Notes: generated by a model not told the origin, from the sequence alone. DNA of 64,000 nucleotides from Gordonia jacobaea (GCF_001186365.1 NZ_LDTZ01000013.1:62001-126000); one strand, 5' to 3'; counted from the first letter of the stretch, positions 8,879-18,204 are shown. Made by a program: numbers and translations.

Positions 8879-10506
8879 ACACCGGAATCATCATCGGAAT
8901 CGTCATCGCGGTCGTCGTCATCCTCGCGTTGATCGTCGCGGGTCTCGTCCTCGCGCGTCGTCGACGCATCTCTCTGCACGACGACGAGCAGACGCAAGTG
9001 GTCGACGGCTCGAAACCGCAGGTCGACCGCTCAGGCGGGTACAAGGCGTCGTCGGGCTTCAGCTTCAGCCAGGGTGGCGCGGCGTCGGGAACCGCTGTCG
9101 CGGAACCACCCGAGCCGACCGTCGCGCCCACTGAGCGGACCGAGGTCGACGGTCAGCCGGGCGTCGGCGACGACGCATCGGTGCCGCGTGACTCGGAACG
9201 CCGCGGCATCACCAACGTCACGCTGCCCGACACTGCCGACGTCGAGACGGCAGACACCGCTACGACCGACGTTCCCACGGCCGACACCGGGACGACCGAT
9301 AGCTCTGCGACTGCCACCGCTGCGCCGACCGCGGACGCCACAGAGACCGCAGACACCACCGCTACCGCAGGCACCACCGATACCGCAGGCACCACCGAAA
9401 CCGCTGCGACCACCGCAGAGTCGGCGCTGACCAGCGAGTCGGTGCCGCTCGACGAGGACATCGATTCGTCGGTCACCACGCCGTTGTTCGAGGAGATCGT
9501 CGAGTCGGTCGGCGAGAGCCCCGACGAGATCATCGAAGAGATCGAAGACGAGGAGGCCGCTGCCACAGCGCCGCCGCGTGACGAGATCGAGCCGACGGCG
9601 GGCCGACTCGGTCGCCTCCGTGGGCGTCTGTCGCGGTCGCAGGGCGCGATCGGCAAGAGCATGCTCGGGCTTCTCGGTGCAGGCGACCTCGACGAGGAGA
9701 GCTGGGAGGAGATCGAGGACACCCTCGTCATGGCAGACCTCGGCTCCGCCACCACCGAAGCGGTCATCGAACGGCTCCGGACCGAGTTGGCCACCAATCC
9801 GGTGCGCAACGCCGACGACGCTCGCGCCCTGCTGCGCAGGGTGCTCGTCGAGCAACTGCACCCCGAATTCGACCGTTCGATCCGCGCGCTTCCCCATGCC
9901 GACACACCTGCGGTCGTGCTCGTCGTCGGGGTCAACGGCACCGGCAAGACGACGACGACGGGCAAGCTTGCGCGCGTGCTCGTCGCCGACGGCAGGCGCG
10001 TCTTGCTCGGCGCAGCAGACACCTTCCGCGCCGCGGCGGCAGATCAGCTGCAGACGTGGGGTGAGCGGGTCGGCGCAGACATCGTTCGTGGCAAGGAACA
10101 AGCCGACCCGGCAGCCGTCGCATTCGACGCCGTCGCGAAGGGGATCGACGAGGGCGTCGACGTGGTGCTCATCGACACCGCGGGACGTCTGCACACCAAG
10201 ACCGGTCTGATGGACGAGCTCGGAAAGGTCAAGCGCGTCGTCGAGAAGAAGGCTCCGGTCGACGAGGTCATCCTCGTCCTCGACGCCACGGTCGGCCAGA
10301 ACGGACTGACTCAGGCGAAGGTCTTCGCCGACGTCGTCGACATCACCGGCGTCGCCCTGACCAAGCTCGACGGAACCGCCAAGGGCGGCATCGTGTTCAA
10401 CGTCCAAGAGGTTCTCGGCGTCCCGGTGAAGCTCGTCGGGCTCGGCGAGGGAGCCGACGACCTCGCGCCGTTCGACCCGGAAGCGTTTATCGACGCGCTT
10501 CTGTAA
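8875..10506 (+). CDS. ftsY: Signal recognition particle receptor FtsY
   Basis: Membrane-associated GTPase that docks ribosome-nascent chain-SRP complexes at the translocon; partner of Ffh (15140). Residues 4-27 form a hydrophobic anchor (IIIGIVIAVVVILALIVAG) followed by RRRR, an actinobacterial trait. Residues about 60-240 are a low-complexity acidic Thr/Ala/Asp/Glu linker, partly made of 18-base tandem repeats. The NG domain follows: G1 GVNGTGKTTTT near 352, DTFRAAAADQL, DTAGRLHTK near 434 and TKLDGTAKGG near 498. It starts with GTG, overlapping the stop of a 15-codon ORF. The long linker makes it 543 residues. Confidence 0.96.
   Translation: MNTGIIIGIVIAVVVILALIVAGLVLARRRRISLHDDEQTQVVDGSKPQVDRSGGYKASSGFSFSQGGAASGTAVAEPPEPTVAPTERTEVDGQPGVGDDASVPRDSERRGITNVTLPDTADVETADTATTDVPTADTGTTDSSATATAAPTADATETADTTATAGTTDTAGTTETAATTAESALTSESVPLDEDIDSSVTTPLFEEIVESVGESPDEIIEEIEDEEAAATAPPRDEIEPTAGRLGRLRGRLSRSQGAIGKSMLGLLGAGDLDEESWEEIEDTLVMADLGSATTEAVIERLRTELATNPVRNADDARALLRRVLVEQLHPEFDRSIRALPHADTPAVVLVVGVNGTGKTTTTGKLARVLVADGRRVLLGAADTFRAAAADQLQTWGERVGADIVRGKEQADPAAVAFDAVAKGIDEGVDVVLIDTAGRLHTKTGLMDELGKVKRVVEKKAPVDEVILVLDATVGQNGLTQAKVFADVVDITGVALTKLDGTAKGGIVFNVQEVLGVPVKLVGLGEGADDLAPFDPEAFIDALL
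9363..9398 (+). repeat. 18-base tandem repeat in the ftsY linker
   Basis: Two exact copies of an 18-base unit starting TACCGCAGGC (9363-9380 and 9381-9398) encode the peptide TAGTTD/TAGTTE inside the disordered FtsY linker. The surrounding 100 bases contain further degenerate Thr/Ala codon repeats. Confidence 0.85.
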
Positions 10507-10532
10507 GCTGCGAAAAACATTTGAAGCCATGT

Positions 10533-10596
10533 CCGATTCACCTGGCGATTTACCTTCGCGAAATGTGAATCGGGCTTTGGTTCACACGCTCGAAAC
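10533..10596 (+). promoter_or_regulatory. Candidate GlnR boxes and inverted repeat before amtB
   Basis: Two sites fit the actinobacterial GlnR pattern gTnAc-N6-GaAAc: TTTAC-N6-GAAAT at 10549-10564 and TTCAC-N6-GAAAC at 10581-10596, about three helical turns apart. The same region has a perfect 9-base inverted repeat, CCGATTCAC (10533-10541) and GTGAATCGG (10565-10573), and TGTGAA (10564-10569) opposing TTCACA (10581-10586). Position ahead of an ammonium transporter and PII operon makes nitrogen control by GlnR the natural reading; another regulator reading the GTGAA half-sites is possible. Confidence 0.5.
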
Positions 10597-10681
10597 ACGG
10601 GAGCACCACAGCTGAAACCACTTCCGGACAGAGTCTTTGCAGGCGCCGAGCCGTCGGCGCGCTCTGAGGAGGTTTTCTACA

Positions 10682-12025
10682 GTGGTCTCTGCACTACCGG
10701 ATAGTGTTTTCGGAGAGCCTGACGCCGGCAATACAGCATGGATGCTGGCCAGTGCGTCGATGGTTCTTCTGATGACTCCAGCGCTGGCCTTCTTCTACGG
10801 GGGGTTGTCTCGGGGTAAAGCAGTTCTGAACATGATGATGATGTCGTTCGGCTCGGTCGCGACGGTCAGCATCGTCTACGTTCTGTGGGGGTTCTCGCAG
10901 TCGTTCGGAAATACAGTCACCGGCGAGTCCGATATCTGGGGCATCTTCGCGAATCCGTTCTCGCTCTTCGGATCCGATCAGCTGATGAACACCGCGGGCA
11001 CCGAAGACAAGCCGACATATGTGCTGTGGACCGGCGTCGAAACCCATGTGCCCGCGATCGTCTTCATGGCCTTCCAGCTCACCTTCGCCGTCATCACCGT
11101 CGCCCTCATTTCGGGTGCGGTTGCAGAGCGCGTGAAGTTCTCCACCTGGCTGGTGTTCTCCGTGCTGTGGTCCACCATCGTCTACTTCCCGCTTTCCCAC
11201 ATGGTGTGGGGCGGCGGCCTGATGTCGAACGCCGAAAGGGGCTTCGCCTCATGGATGTTCGGCACGAACTCGGATGGAACCGCCAACGTCGCGCCGATTG
11301 ACTTCGCCGGTGGCACGGTCGTCCACATCAACGCCGGTATGGCCGGTCTGGTGCTGGCCATCATCGTCGGTGCGCGCGTCGGCTTCGGCAGGACCGCTTA
11401 CCGTCCGCACAACATTCCGTTCGTGATGCTCGGTGCCGCACTGCTGTGGTTCGGTTGGTTCGGCTTCAACGCAGGTTCCGAACTCGCCGCGGACATGACG
11501 GCAGGCAAGGTCTGGGTCAACACGACCGCCGCAACCGCGGCAGCGATGATCGGCTGGCTCGGAGTCGAGTGGGTGCGCGACAAGCACGCCACCAGCGTCG
11601 GCGCGGCGTCGGGCATCGTTGCGGGACTCGTGGCCATCACCCCCGCCTGTGGCGCTTTGACGCCGGTCGGTTCGTTGATCCTCGGCGTGATCGCCGGCGC
11701 TCTCGCAGCGCTCGCCATCGGACTGAAGAACAAGTTCGGCTACGACGACTCGCTCGACGTCGTGGGTGTTCACCTCGTCGCAGGACTCTGGGGCACCATC
11801 GGTATCGGGTTCCTGGCCAAGGACACCGGCCTGTTCTGGGGCGGCGACTACAAGCAGCTCGTCGTGCAGATCGTGATCGCCGCATTCGCGCTCGCGTTCA
11901 CCGGTGTTCTCACCACGATCATCGCTCTGGTGCTCAAGCCGCTGGGCTGGCGCGTCAAGCCTGATGAGGAGAAGAGTGGCATCGATGAGGCCGAACATGC
12001 CGAGACCGCGTACGAACTGGCATGA
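10682..12025 (+). CDS. amtB: Ammonium transporter, AmtB type
   Basis: Trimeric inner-membrane channel that conducts ammonia/ammonium and is gated by PII. I chose GTG 10682 (VSALPDSVFG) because AGGAGG lies at 10667-10672, nine bases upstream; an upstream in-frame start at 10637 gives an Arg-rich extension out of keeping with the family. The 447-residue protein has about 11 hydrophobic segments, starting with DAGNTAWMLASASMVLLM and FYGGLSRGKAVLNM. The pore motifs FAGGTVVHINAG and DVVGVHLVAGLWG contain the twin conserved histidines. It is followed by glnK after 49 bases, the usual amtB-glnK operon. Confidence 0.95.
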   Translation: MVSALPDSVFGEPDAGNTAWMLASASMVLLMTPALAFFYGGLSRGKAVLNMMMMSFGSVATVSIVYVLWGFSQSFGNTVTGESDIWGIFANPFSLFGSDQLMNTAGTEDKPTYVLWTGVETHVPAIVFMAFQLTFAVITVALISGAVAERVKFSTWLVFSVLWSTIVYFPLSHMVWGGGLMSNAERGFASWMFGTNSDGTANVAPIDFAGGTVVHINAGMAGLVLAIIVGARVGFGRTAYRPHNIPFVMLGAALLWFGWFGFNAGSELAADMTAGKVWVNTTAATAAAMIGWLGVEWVRDKHATSVGAASGIVAGLVAITPACGALTPVGSLILGVIAGALAALAIGLKNKFGYDDSLDVVGVHLVAGLWGTIGIGFLAKDTGLFWGGDYKQLVVQIVIAAFALAFTGVLTTIIALVLKPLGWRVKPDEEKSGIDEAEHAETAYELA

Positions 12026-12071
12026 ATCCCCGGTCGTTGACTACTACGCTGATTCCTGTGGAGAGGGATAA

Positions 12072-12413
<342 letters not shown>

Positions 12414-12438
12414 GCCCGTTGCCTTTCGTCAACTCCGA

Positions 12439-12481
12439 CCGTGGCCCTGCGTCCGACGATTCGTCGGGTGCGGGGCCACGG
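12439..12481 (+). terminator. GC-rich hairpin between glnK and glnD
   Basis: CCGTGGCCC (12439-12447) and GGGCCACGG (12473-12481) pair perfectly, and the interior also pairs partly around a TTCG loop (GTCCGACGA/TCGGGTGC). It lies between the glnK stop and ATG 12488. It could terminate or attenuate transcription before glnD, or occlude the glnD start. There is no T-tract, as is common in actinobacteria. It also argues against glnD starting at 12347 inside glnK. Confidence 0.5.
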
Positions 12482-12487
12482 CCCGGC

Positions 12488-15052
12488 ATGGGACCGGGCG
12501 GTGGCCCCCTCGCAGCGACCGACCTGGCACGTACCCGTAGGCAACTCACCGAAGCGACAGGTGCCGGGAGACTCGACGCCGCCGGGCTGCGGCAGGTGTT
12601 GGTCGACCTGCACGAATTCTGGCTGACGAGTAAGGCCGCCGAGCTCGGGATCAAGCCGCACAGCGGACTCGCGATCGTGGCCGTCGGCGGACTCGGACGC
12701 GGGGAGATGCTTCCGCATTCCGATCTCGACCTGATCCTGCTGCACGACGACCTCGCCGTCGAACGGCTCTCGGAAGTTGCGGACGGGCTCTGGTATCCGT
12801 TGTGGGACGCCAACATTCCGCTCGATCACAGTGTGCGAACCGTCCCTCAGGCTCTGCAGGTCGCCGCCGAGGACACCACGGCCGCGCTCGGGCTGCTCGA
12901 GGCGCGCCACATCGTCGGCGACGAGGATCTGTCGTCGTTGCTGATCGGGGGAGTGCGCCAGCAGTGGCGCACCGAGATCAGACACCGCTTCCCCGAAGTG
13001 GTCGAGCACGCACAGGATCGCTGGCGTCGCGCCGGCGACATCGCGCATCGTGCTGAACCCGACTTGAAGAACGGCCGCGGCGGCCTGCGCGATGTCCAAC
13101 TCCTCGGCGCGCTCGCCATCGCGCAACTCACCGACGGCATGGGAGGCCTGCGCCCCGATTCGCCGAATGCGGGGCCGCAGATGGCCTATCACCGGTTGTT
13201 GGACATCCGTACCGAATTGCACCGCATCGCCGGGCGCCCGCGGGAGCAGGTCCGCGCACAGGACGCCGACGAGATGGGTGCGTCGCTGCGGATCGGCGAC
13301 CGCTTCGACCTCGCGCGCGTCATCAGCGACTCCGCTCGCACGATCAGCTACTCCATCGACGTCGGCTTGCGAACCGCGGGTAATGCACTACCGCGCCGCG
13401 GTCTTTCCAAGCTGCGGCGATCGCCCATCCGACGTCCGCTCGACGAGGGCGTCGTCGAGCACAACGGTGAGATCGTGTTGGCGCGCAACGCGATCCCGAG
13501 CAAAGATCCAGGGCTCATCCTTCGGGTCGCGTCGGCGTCGGCGCGTACCGGGCTGCCGATCAGTGCGTCGACGCTCTCCCGGCTCGCCGATTACGCACCG
13601 GAACTGCGCGAACCGTGGCCTGCGGAGGCGCTGAGCGACCTGCTGGTGTTGCTCGGCTCCGGACATCACATGATCGATCCCATCGAGGCACTCGACCGCA
13701 CCGGGCTGTGGGGCAGGCTCCTGCCGGAGTGGGGTGCGGTGCGTGACCTACCGCCCCGGGACGCGGTGCACACCTGGACCGTCGACCGGCACCTCGTCGA
13801 GACCGCCGCCTACGCGAGTTCGATGACCACCCGCGTCTCGCGACCGGACCTGCTGGTGCTCGGAGCGTTGATCCACGACCTCGGCAAAGGGCGCGGTGCC
13901 GACCACAGCGTCGTCGGGGCCGAACTCGCCGTACAGGTGGGCAACAGGTTCGGACTCTGGCCGCAGGATGTCGACGTGCTTTCCGACTTGGTGCGCCACC
14001 ACCTCCTGCTTCCGACGATCGCGACGAGACGCGACCTCGACGACCCCGCGACCGCGACCGAGGTCGCAGAGACCCTCGGATACGACAGGGTGCTGCTCGA
14101 ACTCCTTGCGGCACTTGCCGAGGCGGATTCACGTGCTACGGGTCCCGGTGTGTGGGGTGAGTGGAAGGCGTCGCTGATCAACGACCTCGTTCGACGCACC
14201 ATGCGGTTGATCGACGGCGAGACACCCGAAGAGCCCGAACCGCTCAGTCCGCAGACACGAGCGCTCGCAGAATCCGGTGAGTACGCGGTCAGCCTCACTC
14301 CGGGCGAGGGACCGCACACGTTCACCGTGGTGATGGTTGCACCCGACGCCCCGGGCCTGCTGTCGAAGATGGCAGGCGTCGTCGCCCTGAACGGGCTGCG
14401 GTCGCACTCCGCGACGGTTCAGGGAATCGAGACGGCGGACGGACAACGCCGCGCGGTCAACACGTTCGTCGTGGTCCCGACATTCGGCTCGCCGCCGGAG
14501 GCCGGTCTGCTCCGCCAGCAGTTGATTGCGGCCGTCGAGGGCAAGATCGACGTCATCGAGCGCCTCGATGCACGCGAAAGCAGTTCACCGATCCCGACGA
14601 TCGGCTCGGTCAACGCCACCCCGGGGATCGGCGCCGGTGCAGCAGCGGGAAGCACCGATCCCGCCGTCGATGGTGCCGGGCATCCCAAGAACGCGGTACC
14701 GGCACTGTTTGCCATCGCGCCGCCACGGGTCCTCTGGGCTCCGGCGCCGTCGGACGACGAGGTGCTGATGGAGTTGCGCACCGACGACCGCCTGGGTCTG
14801 CTCAGTCGCGTCAGCAAGGTCATCGAGCAACAGGGAGCCGACGTCCGGTGGGCGAAGGTGACGACACTCGGGCCGACCGTCGTCGACAACTTCTGTTTGC
14901 GTCTGGCCGACGACACCCCGCAGGCGCGTACCGCGTTGGCAGATGCCGTGATCGCGGCATGTCCACCGCCGCAGCCGCGATCCGACGACGACAAGGGCGA
15001 CGGCGCGGCGGGTGCGACAGGCTCCGGGCGTTCGGGAGTGCCGATCAGCTGA
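12488..15052 (+). CDS. glnD: PII nucleotidyltransferase GlnD
   Basis: Modifies and demodifies GlnK in response to nitrogen status. The nucleotidyltransferase domain carries GGLGRGEMLPHSDLD near residues 66-80. A central HD domain (LIHDLGKGRGADH near 460) gives the demodifying activity. Two C-terminal ACT domains (about 610-680, VMVAPDAPGLLSKMAG, and 760-830, ELRTDDRLGLLSRV) sense glutamine. Start choice is uncertain: ATG 12488 gives 854 residues and lies after a hairpin, TTG 12419 is possible, and ATG 12347 would overlap glnK by 67 bases. The region between the ACT domains and the extreme C-terminus are low-complexity Gly/Ala/Asp sequence. Confidence 0.92.
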   Translation: MGPGGGPLAATDLARTRRQLTEATGAGRLDAAGLRQVLVDLHEFWLTSKAAELGIKPHSGLAIVAVGGLGRGEMLPHSDLDLILLHDDLAVERLSEVADGLWYPLWDANIPLDHSVRTVPQALQVAAEDTTAALGLLEARHIVGDEDLSSLLIGGVRQQWRTEIRHRFPEVVEHAQDRWRRAGDIAHRAEPDLKNGRGGLRDVQLLGALAIAQLTDGMGGLRPDSPNAGPQMAYHRLLDIRTELHRIAGRPREQVRAQDADEMGASLRIGDRFDLARVISDSARTISYSIDVGLRTAGNALPRRGLSKLRRSPIRRPLDEGVVEHNGEIVLARNAIPSKDPGLILRVASASARTGLPISASTLSRLADYAPELREPWPAEALSDLLVLLGSGHHMIDPIEALDRTGLWGRLLPEWGAVRDLPPRDAVHTWTVDRHLVETAAYASSMTTRVSRPDLLVLGALIHDLGKGRGADHSVVGAELAVQVGNRFGLWPQDVDVLSDLVRHHLLLPTIATRRDLDDPATATEVAETLGYDRVLLELLAALAEADSRATGPGVWGEWKASLINDLVRRTMRLIDGETPEEPEPLSPQTRALAESGEYAVSLTPGEGPHTFTVVMVAPDAPGLLSKMAGVVALNGLRSHSATVQGIETADGQRRAVNTFVVVPTFGSPPEAGLLRQQLIAAVEGKIDVIERLDARESSSPIPTIGSVNATPGIGAGAAAGSTDPAVDGAGHPKNAVPALFAIAPPRVLWAPAPSDDEVLMELRTDDRLGLLSRVSKVIEQQGADVRWAKVTTLGPTVVDNFCLRLADDTPQARTALADAVIAACPPPQPRSDDDKGDGAAGATGSGRSGVPIS

Positions 15053-15127
15053 CGATCGCGTTCGCCTCACCGGCGGTCGGGGTGACGGCGAGACGCACCG
15101 CTGCGGCGAGCACACGCGGGCTCATGG

Positions 15128-15139
15128 GACACTGGAACA
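15128..15139 (+). promoter_or_regulatory. Leaderless-type promoter of ffh
   Basis: GACACT at 15128-15133 sits exactly six bases before ATG 15140, with no Shine-Dalgarno sequence, in the same arrangement as at several other genes in the window. Confidence 0.4.
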
Positions 15140-16696
15140 ATGTTCGACTCCCTCTCCGATCGCTTGACTGGTGCGCTGAAGGATCTGCGCGGCAAGGGAC
15201 GCCTGTCCGACGCCGACATCGACCGCACCGCACGTGAGATTCGTCTGGCCCTACTCGAGGCCGACGTCTCTCTTCCCGTGGTGCGCGCGTTCATCGCCCG
15301 GATCAAGGAGCGCGCCAAGGGTGCCGAGGTCTCGCAGGCACTCAACCCCGCCCAGCAGGTCGTCAAGATCGTCAACGAGGAGCTCGTCGGCATCCTCGGC
15401 GGCGAGACGCGGCGCGTGCAGTTCGCCAAGAACCCACCGACCGTCATCATGCTCGCTGGCCTGCAGGGTGCGGGTAAGACGACTCTCGCGGGCAAGCTCG
15501 GCCACTGGCTCAAGCAGCAGGGCCACACTCCGCTGCTCGTCGCCTGCGACCTTCAGCGGCCCGGTGCGGTCTCGCAGCTTCAGATCGTCGGCGAGCGCGC
15601 GGGCGTTCCGGTGTTCGCTCCCGACCCCGGGACGAGCATCGGCCAGACGGGCGACCTCGGCACGGTCAGCCACGGCGATCCCGTCGCCGTCGCGCGCGCC
15701 GGTGTCGCGGAGGCCCGCGACCATCACTACGACGTCGTGGTCATCGACACCGCCGGTCGCCTGGGCATCGACGAGGAGTTGATGGGCCAGGCCTCCGACA
15801 TCCGCGAGGCAACCCAGCCCGACGAAGTTCTCTTCGTCGTCGACGCGATGATCGGTCAGGACGCGGTGGCCACCGCGGAAGCCTTCCAGAGCGGCGTCGG
15901 ATTCACGGGTGTCGTTCTCACCAAACTCGACGGCGACGCTCGCGGCGGTGCAGCACTCTCGGTTCGCGAGGTGACTGGTCAGCCGATCATGTTCGCGTCG
16001 TCTGGTGAGAAGCTCGAGGACTTCGACGTCTTCCACCCCGACCGCATGGCGAGCCGCATCCTCGGCATGGGCGACGTGCTAAGCCTCATCGAGCAGGCAG
16101 AACAGCACTGGGATGCCCAGCAGGCGGAGGCCGCCGCACAGAAGATCAGCCAGGGCGAGCTGACACTCGAGGACTTCCTCGAGCAGATGCAGATGCTGCG
16201 CCGCATGGGGCCGATCGGCAACATCCTCGGCATGCTGCCGGGCGCCAACCAGATGAAAGACGCTCTCTCGCAGGTCGACGACAAGCAGCTCGACCGCGTG
16301 CAAGCAATCATCCGGGGCATGACGCCCGCCGAGCGTGACAACCCGAAGATCATCAACGCCTCACGCCGACTTCGCATCGCGAACGGCTCGGGCGTCACGG
16401 TCAGCGAGGTCAATCAGCTCGTCGACCGGTTCTTCGAGGCGCGCAAGATGATGGCCCAGATGTCCGGTCGTATGGGCTTGGGCGGCGGTTCTCGCAAGAC
16501 CAACCGGAAAAAGGGCAAGGGCAAGAAGGGTAAGGCCAAGGGACGCGGCCCGACACCGCCGAAGGTGCGCGGCGGTTTCCCCGGCATGCCCGGCGGTTTC
16601 CCCGATCTCTCGGGCATGCCCGCTGGACTCGACGAACTGCCCCCGGGCCTCGAAGGCATCGATATCTCGCAGTTCCAGCAGCCCAAGAAGAAGTAG
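15140..16696 (+). CDS. ffh: Signal recognition particle protein Ffh
   Basis: GTPase subunit of SRP; binds signal sequences and 4.5S RNA and docks on FtsY. The N domain is followed by the G domain with GLQGAGKTT near residue 107, DTAGRLGIDEELM near 204 and TKLDGDARGGAAL near 262. The Met-rich M domain (FLEQMQMLRRMGPIGNILGMLPG near 345, ARKMMAQMSGRMG near 437) binds signal peptides. The last 70 residues are a Lys-rich and then Gly/Pro/Met-rich tail, typical of actinobacterial Ffh. Length is 518 residues. The downstream amidohydrolase starts six bases after its stop. Confidence 0.97.
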   Translation: MFDSLSDRLTGALKDLRGKGRLSDADIDRTAREIRLALLEADVSLPVVRAFIARIKERAKGAEVSQALNPAQQVVKIVNEELVGILGGETRRVQFAKNPPTVIMLAGLQGAGKTTLAGKLGHWLKQQGHTPLLVACDLQRPGAVSQLQIVGERAGVPVFAPDPGTSIGQTGDLGTVSHGDPVAVARAGVAEARDHHYDVVVIDTAGRLGIDEELMGQASDIREATQPDEVLFVVDAMIGQDAVATAEAFQSGVGFTGVVLTKLDGDARGGAALSVREVTGQPIMFASSGEKLEDFDVFHPDRMASRILGMGDVLSLIEQAEQHWDAQQAEAAAQKISQGELTLEDFLEQMQMLRRMGPIGNILGMLPGANQMKDALSQVDDKQLDRVQAIIRGMTPAERDNPKIINASRRLRIANGSGVTVSEVNQLVDRFFEARKMMAQMSGRMGLGGGSRKTNRKKGKGKKGKAKGRGPTPPKVRGGFPGMPGGFPDLSGMPAGLDELPPGLEGIDISQFQQPKKK

Positions 16697-16701
16697 CAGC
16701 C

Positions 16702-17790
16702 GTGAGCGGTCGCGGGTCGTCGACGGCACGTCACTATCGCGGTCACGATCCGTTGACCGATGAGATCGTCGAGTTGTGGGTGGTCGGTGACACCATCTCG
16801 CGCGAGCCGGTGTCCGACGCCACGACCGTCGCCACCGACGGTTGGATCGTTCCGGGACTCGTCGATGCGCACAATCATGTGGGAATCGCGCCGGGACTCG
16901 GTGTGACCATCGAGCAGGCTCGCGCGTTCGCCCGCGCCGACGCCGAAGCCGGGGCGCTGCTCATCCGCGAGGTCGGGTCACCGCTCGACACCCACCCGCT
17001 CGATGCCGACGCCGGACCACTGTTCGTCCGGTCCGGCAAACACATCGCGCGCACGAAGCGGTACCTGCGCGGGTACGGCATCGAGCTCGACGACCCCGAC
17101 GAGCTGGCCGCGGAGGTCGCGCGACAGGCCGCCGCGGGCGACGGCTGGGTCAAGCTCGTCGGTGACTGGATCGACCGTGAGGTGGGCGACCTCGCCCCGC
17201 TGTGGACCCGAACCCAACTCGACGGGGCGGTCGCGGCGGCGCATGACGCGGGCGCTCGTATCACCGCGCACGTGTTCGGCGGTGACGGGCTCGACGACCT
17301 CATCGCGGCAGGCGTCGACTGCATCGAGCACGGAACCGGCTTGCACGCTGATCAGATCGATGCGCTCGTCGAGAAGTCGATTGCCTTGGTGCCCACGATG
17401 ATTCAGGTCGACAACTTTCCCGAGATCGCCTCGGGCGCAGACAAGTACCCGACCTACGCCGCACATATGCGCAAACTGCACGCGGATGCGCCCGACACCT
17501 TCGCCGCGGCGCGGGAGGCGGGCGTCGCGATCTACGCGGGCACCGACGCCGGTGGATTCATCGAGCACGGGCGAATCGTCGACGAGGTCGAGCGGCTCGC
17601 AGGTATCGGACTCGGCGCCGCGGGCGCCCTGGCATCGGCGACCACCGAACCGCGGCGCTGGCTCGGCGCGGGAACGCTCGAGCACGGCGATCGCGCCGAC
17701 TTCCTCGTCCTCGACGACGATCCACGGGTGGATCTCTCGACGCTTCGACGCCCACGCGCTGTGGTGTGCGCGGGCGAGCACGTCGGCTGA
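16702..17790 (+). CDS. Amidohydrolase family protein
   Basis: Metal-dependent hydrolase of the amidohydrolase superfamily (362 residues), imidazolonepropionase/prolidase-like branch. Metal-binding HxH is in VDAHNHVG near residue 56; later histidines are in ITAHVFGG near 192 and CIEHGTG near 212, and the catalytic aspartate in YAGTDAGG near 282. It lies immediately after ffh, as does Rv2915c in M. tuberculosis, so it belongs to the conserved backbone. The substrate is unknown; in this family amides, lactams and dipeptide-like compounds are all possible. Start is GTG, probably coupled to ffh. Confidence 0.82.
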   Translation: MSGRGSSTARHYRGHDPLTDEIVELWVVGDTISREPVSDATTVATDGWIVPGLVDAHNHVGIAPGLGVTIEQARAFARADAEAGALLIREVGSPLDTHPLDADAGPLFVRSGKHIARTKRYLRGYGIELDDPDELAAEVARQAAAGDGWVKLVGDWIDREVGDLAPLWTRTQLDGAVAAAHDAGARITAHVFGGDGLDDLIAAGVDCIEHGTGLHADQIDALVEKSIALVPTMIQVDNFPEIASGADKYPTYAAHMRKLHADAPDTFAAAREAGVAIYAGTDAGGFIEHGRIVDEVERLAGIGLGAAGALASATTEPRRWLGAGTLEHGDRADFLVLDDDPRVDLSTLRRPRAVVCAGEHVG

Positions 17791-17969
17791 GTGGCATCCG
17801 GTGTGAGGTACACCACTTTTTATGCCATGGTCTCCGTTGTTACCGCCTAGTAGCGTGGCACCCACGTTGCATTAAGGCGTGTCGGCGGTCCTGATCTCGG
17901 TTATGGCCTCGCGCAACGCTCGTGTTGGGGGGCGGGCGTGGTCGTGTGGTCCGTGGGTCCGTCAGGTGT

Positions 17970-18024
17970 CGTATGGAGCATGCGTGTGCCTTGTCGCGGG
18001 GTGGGCATCCGCATGCTCCATACG
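17970..18024 (+). repeat. Perfect 15-base inverted repeat
   Basis: CGTATGGAGCATGCG (17970-17984) is matched exactly by its reverse complement CGCATGCTCCATACG (18010-18024), with a 25-base loop whose ends (TGTGCC and GGGCAT) can extend the stem. No T-tract follows. It may be the terminator of the ffh-amidohydrolase unit, since it lies about 180 bases past that stop and 45 bases before the rpsP promoter, or a remnant of a mobile palindromic element. Confidence 0.75.
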
Positions 18025-18069
18025 CGTGGTCGGCCCCGCACTTGCGGCGATTTCGCCTCCTCGGTGGCG

Positions 18070-18083
18070 TCTGGCACAATGGA
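18070..18083 (+). promoter_or_regulatory. rpsP promoter motif shared with rplS
   Basis: TCTGGCACAATGGA is identical to the sequence at 22158-22171 in front of rplS. CACAAT probably acts as the -10, which would give leaders of about 120 bases (rpsP) and 150 bases (rplS). No good -35 match is seen at either copy. Confidence 0.55.
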
Positions 18084-18204
18084 TCCTCGGTTCGTCGGAC
18101 CGGTTACGCACCGCCCGACGGTCACACCCGAATAGATCGCAAAACCGGGTCCGCCAGTTCCGGCGGGCTGCTGAATTGCGCAGTGACCACTGGAGAAGCA
18201 ACAC

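Larger units (their letters stand above)
17791..18204 (+). other. 414-base non-coding stretch before rpsP
   Basis: No gene is supported here. Contents: an inverted repeat at 17970-18024, a G/T-rich stretch at about 17925-17970 containing imperfect GTGGTCCGTGGGTCCGT repeats, the rpsP promoter motif at 18070-18083, and a roughly 120-base structured leader. In M. tuberculosis several genes, including pknI, occupy this interval; they are absent here. Confidence 0.7.

Noticed and set aside
9031..10530. 499-codon minus-strand open frame opposite ftsY
   Set aside because: Shadow of the repetitive FtsY linker and NG domain; no family resemblance.
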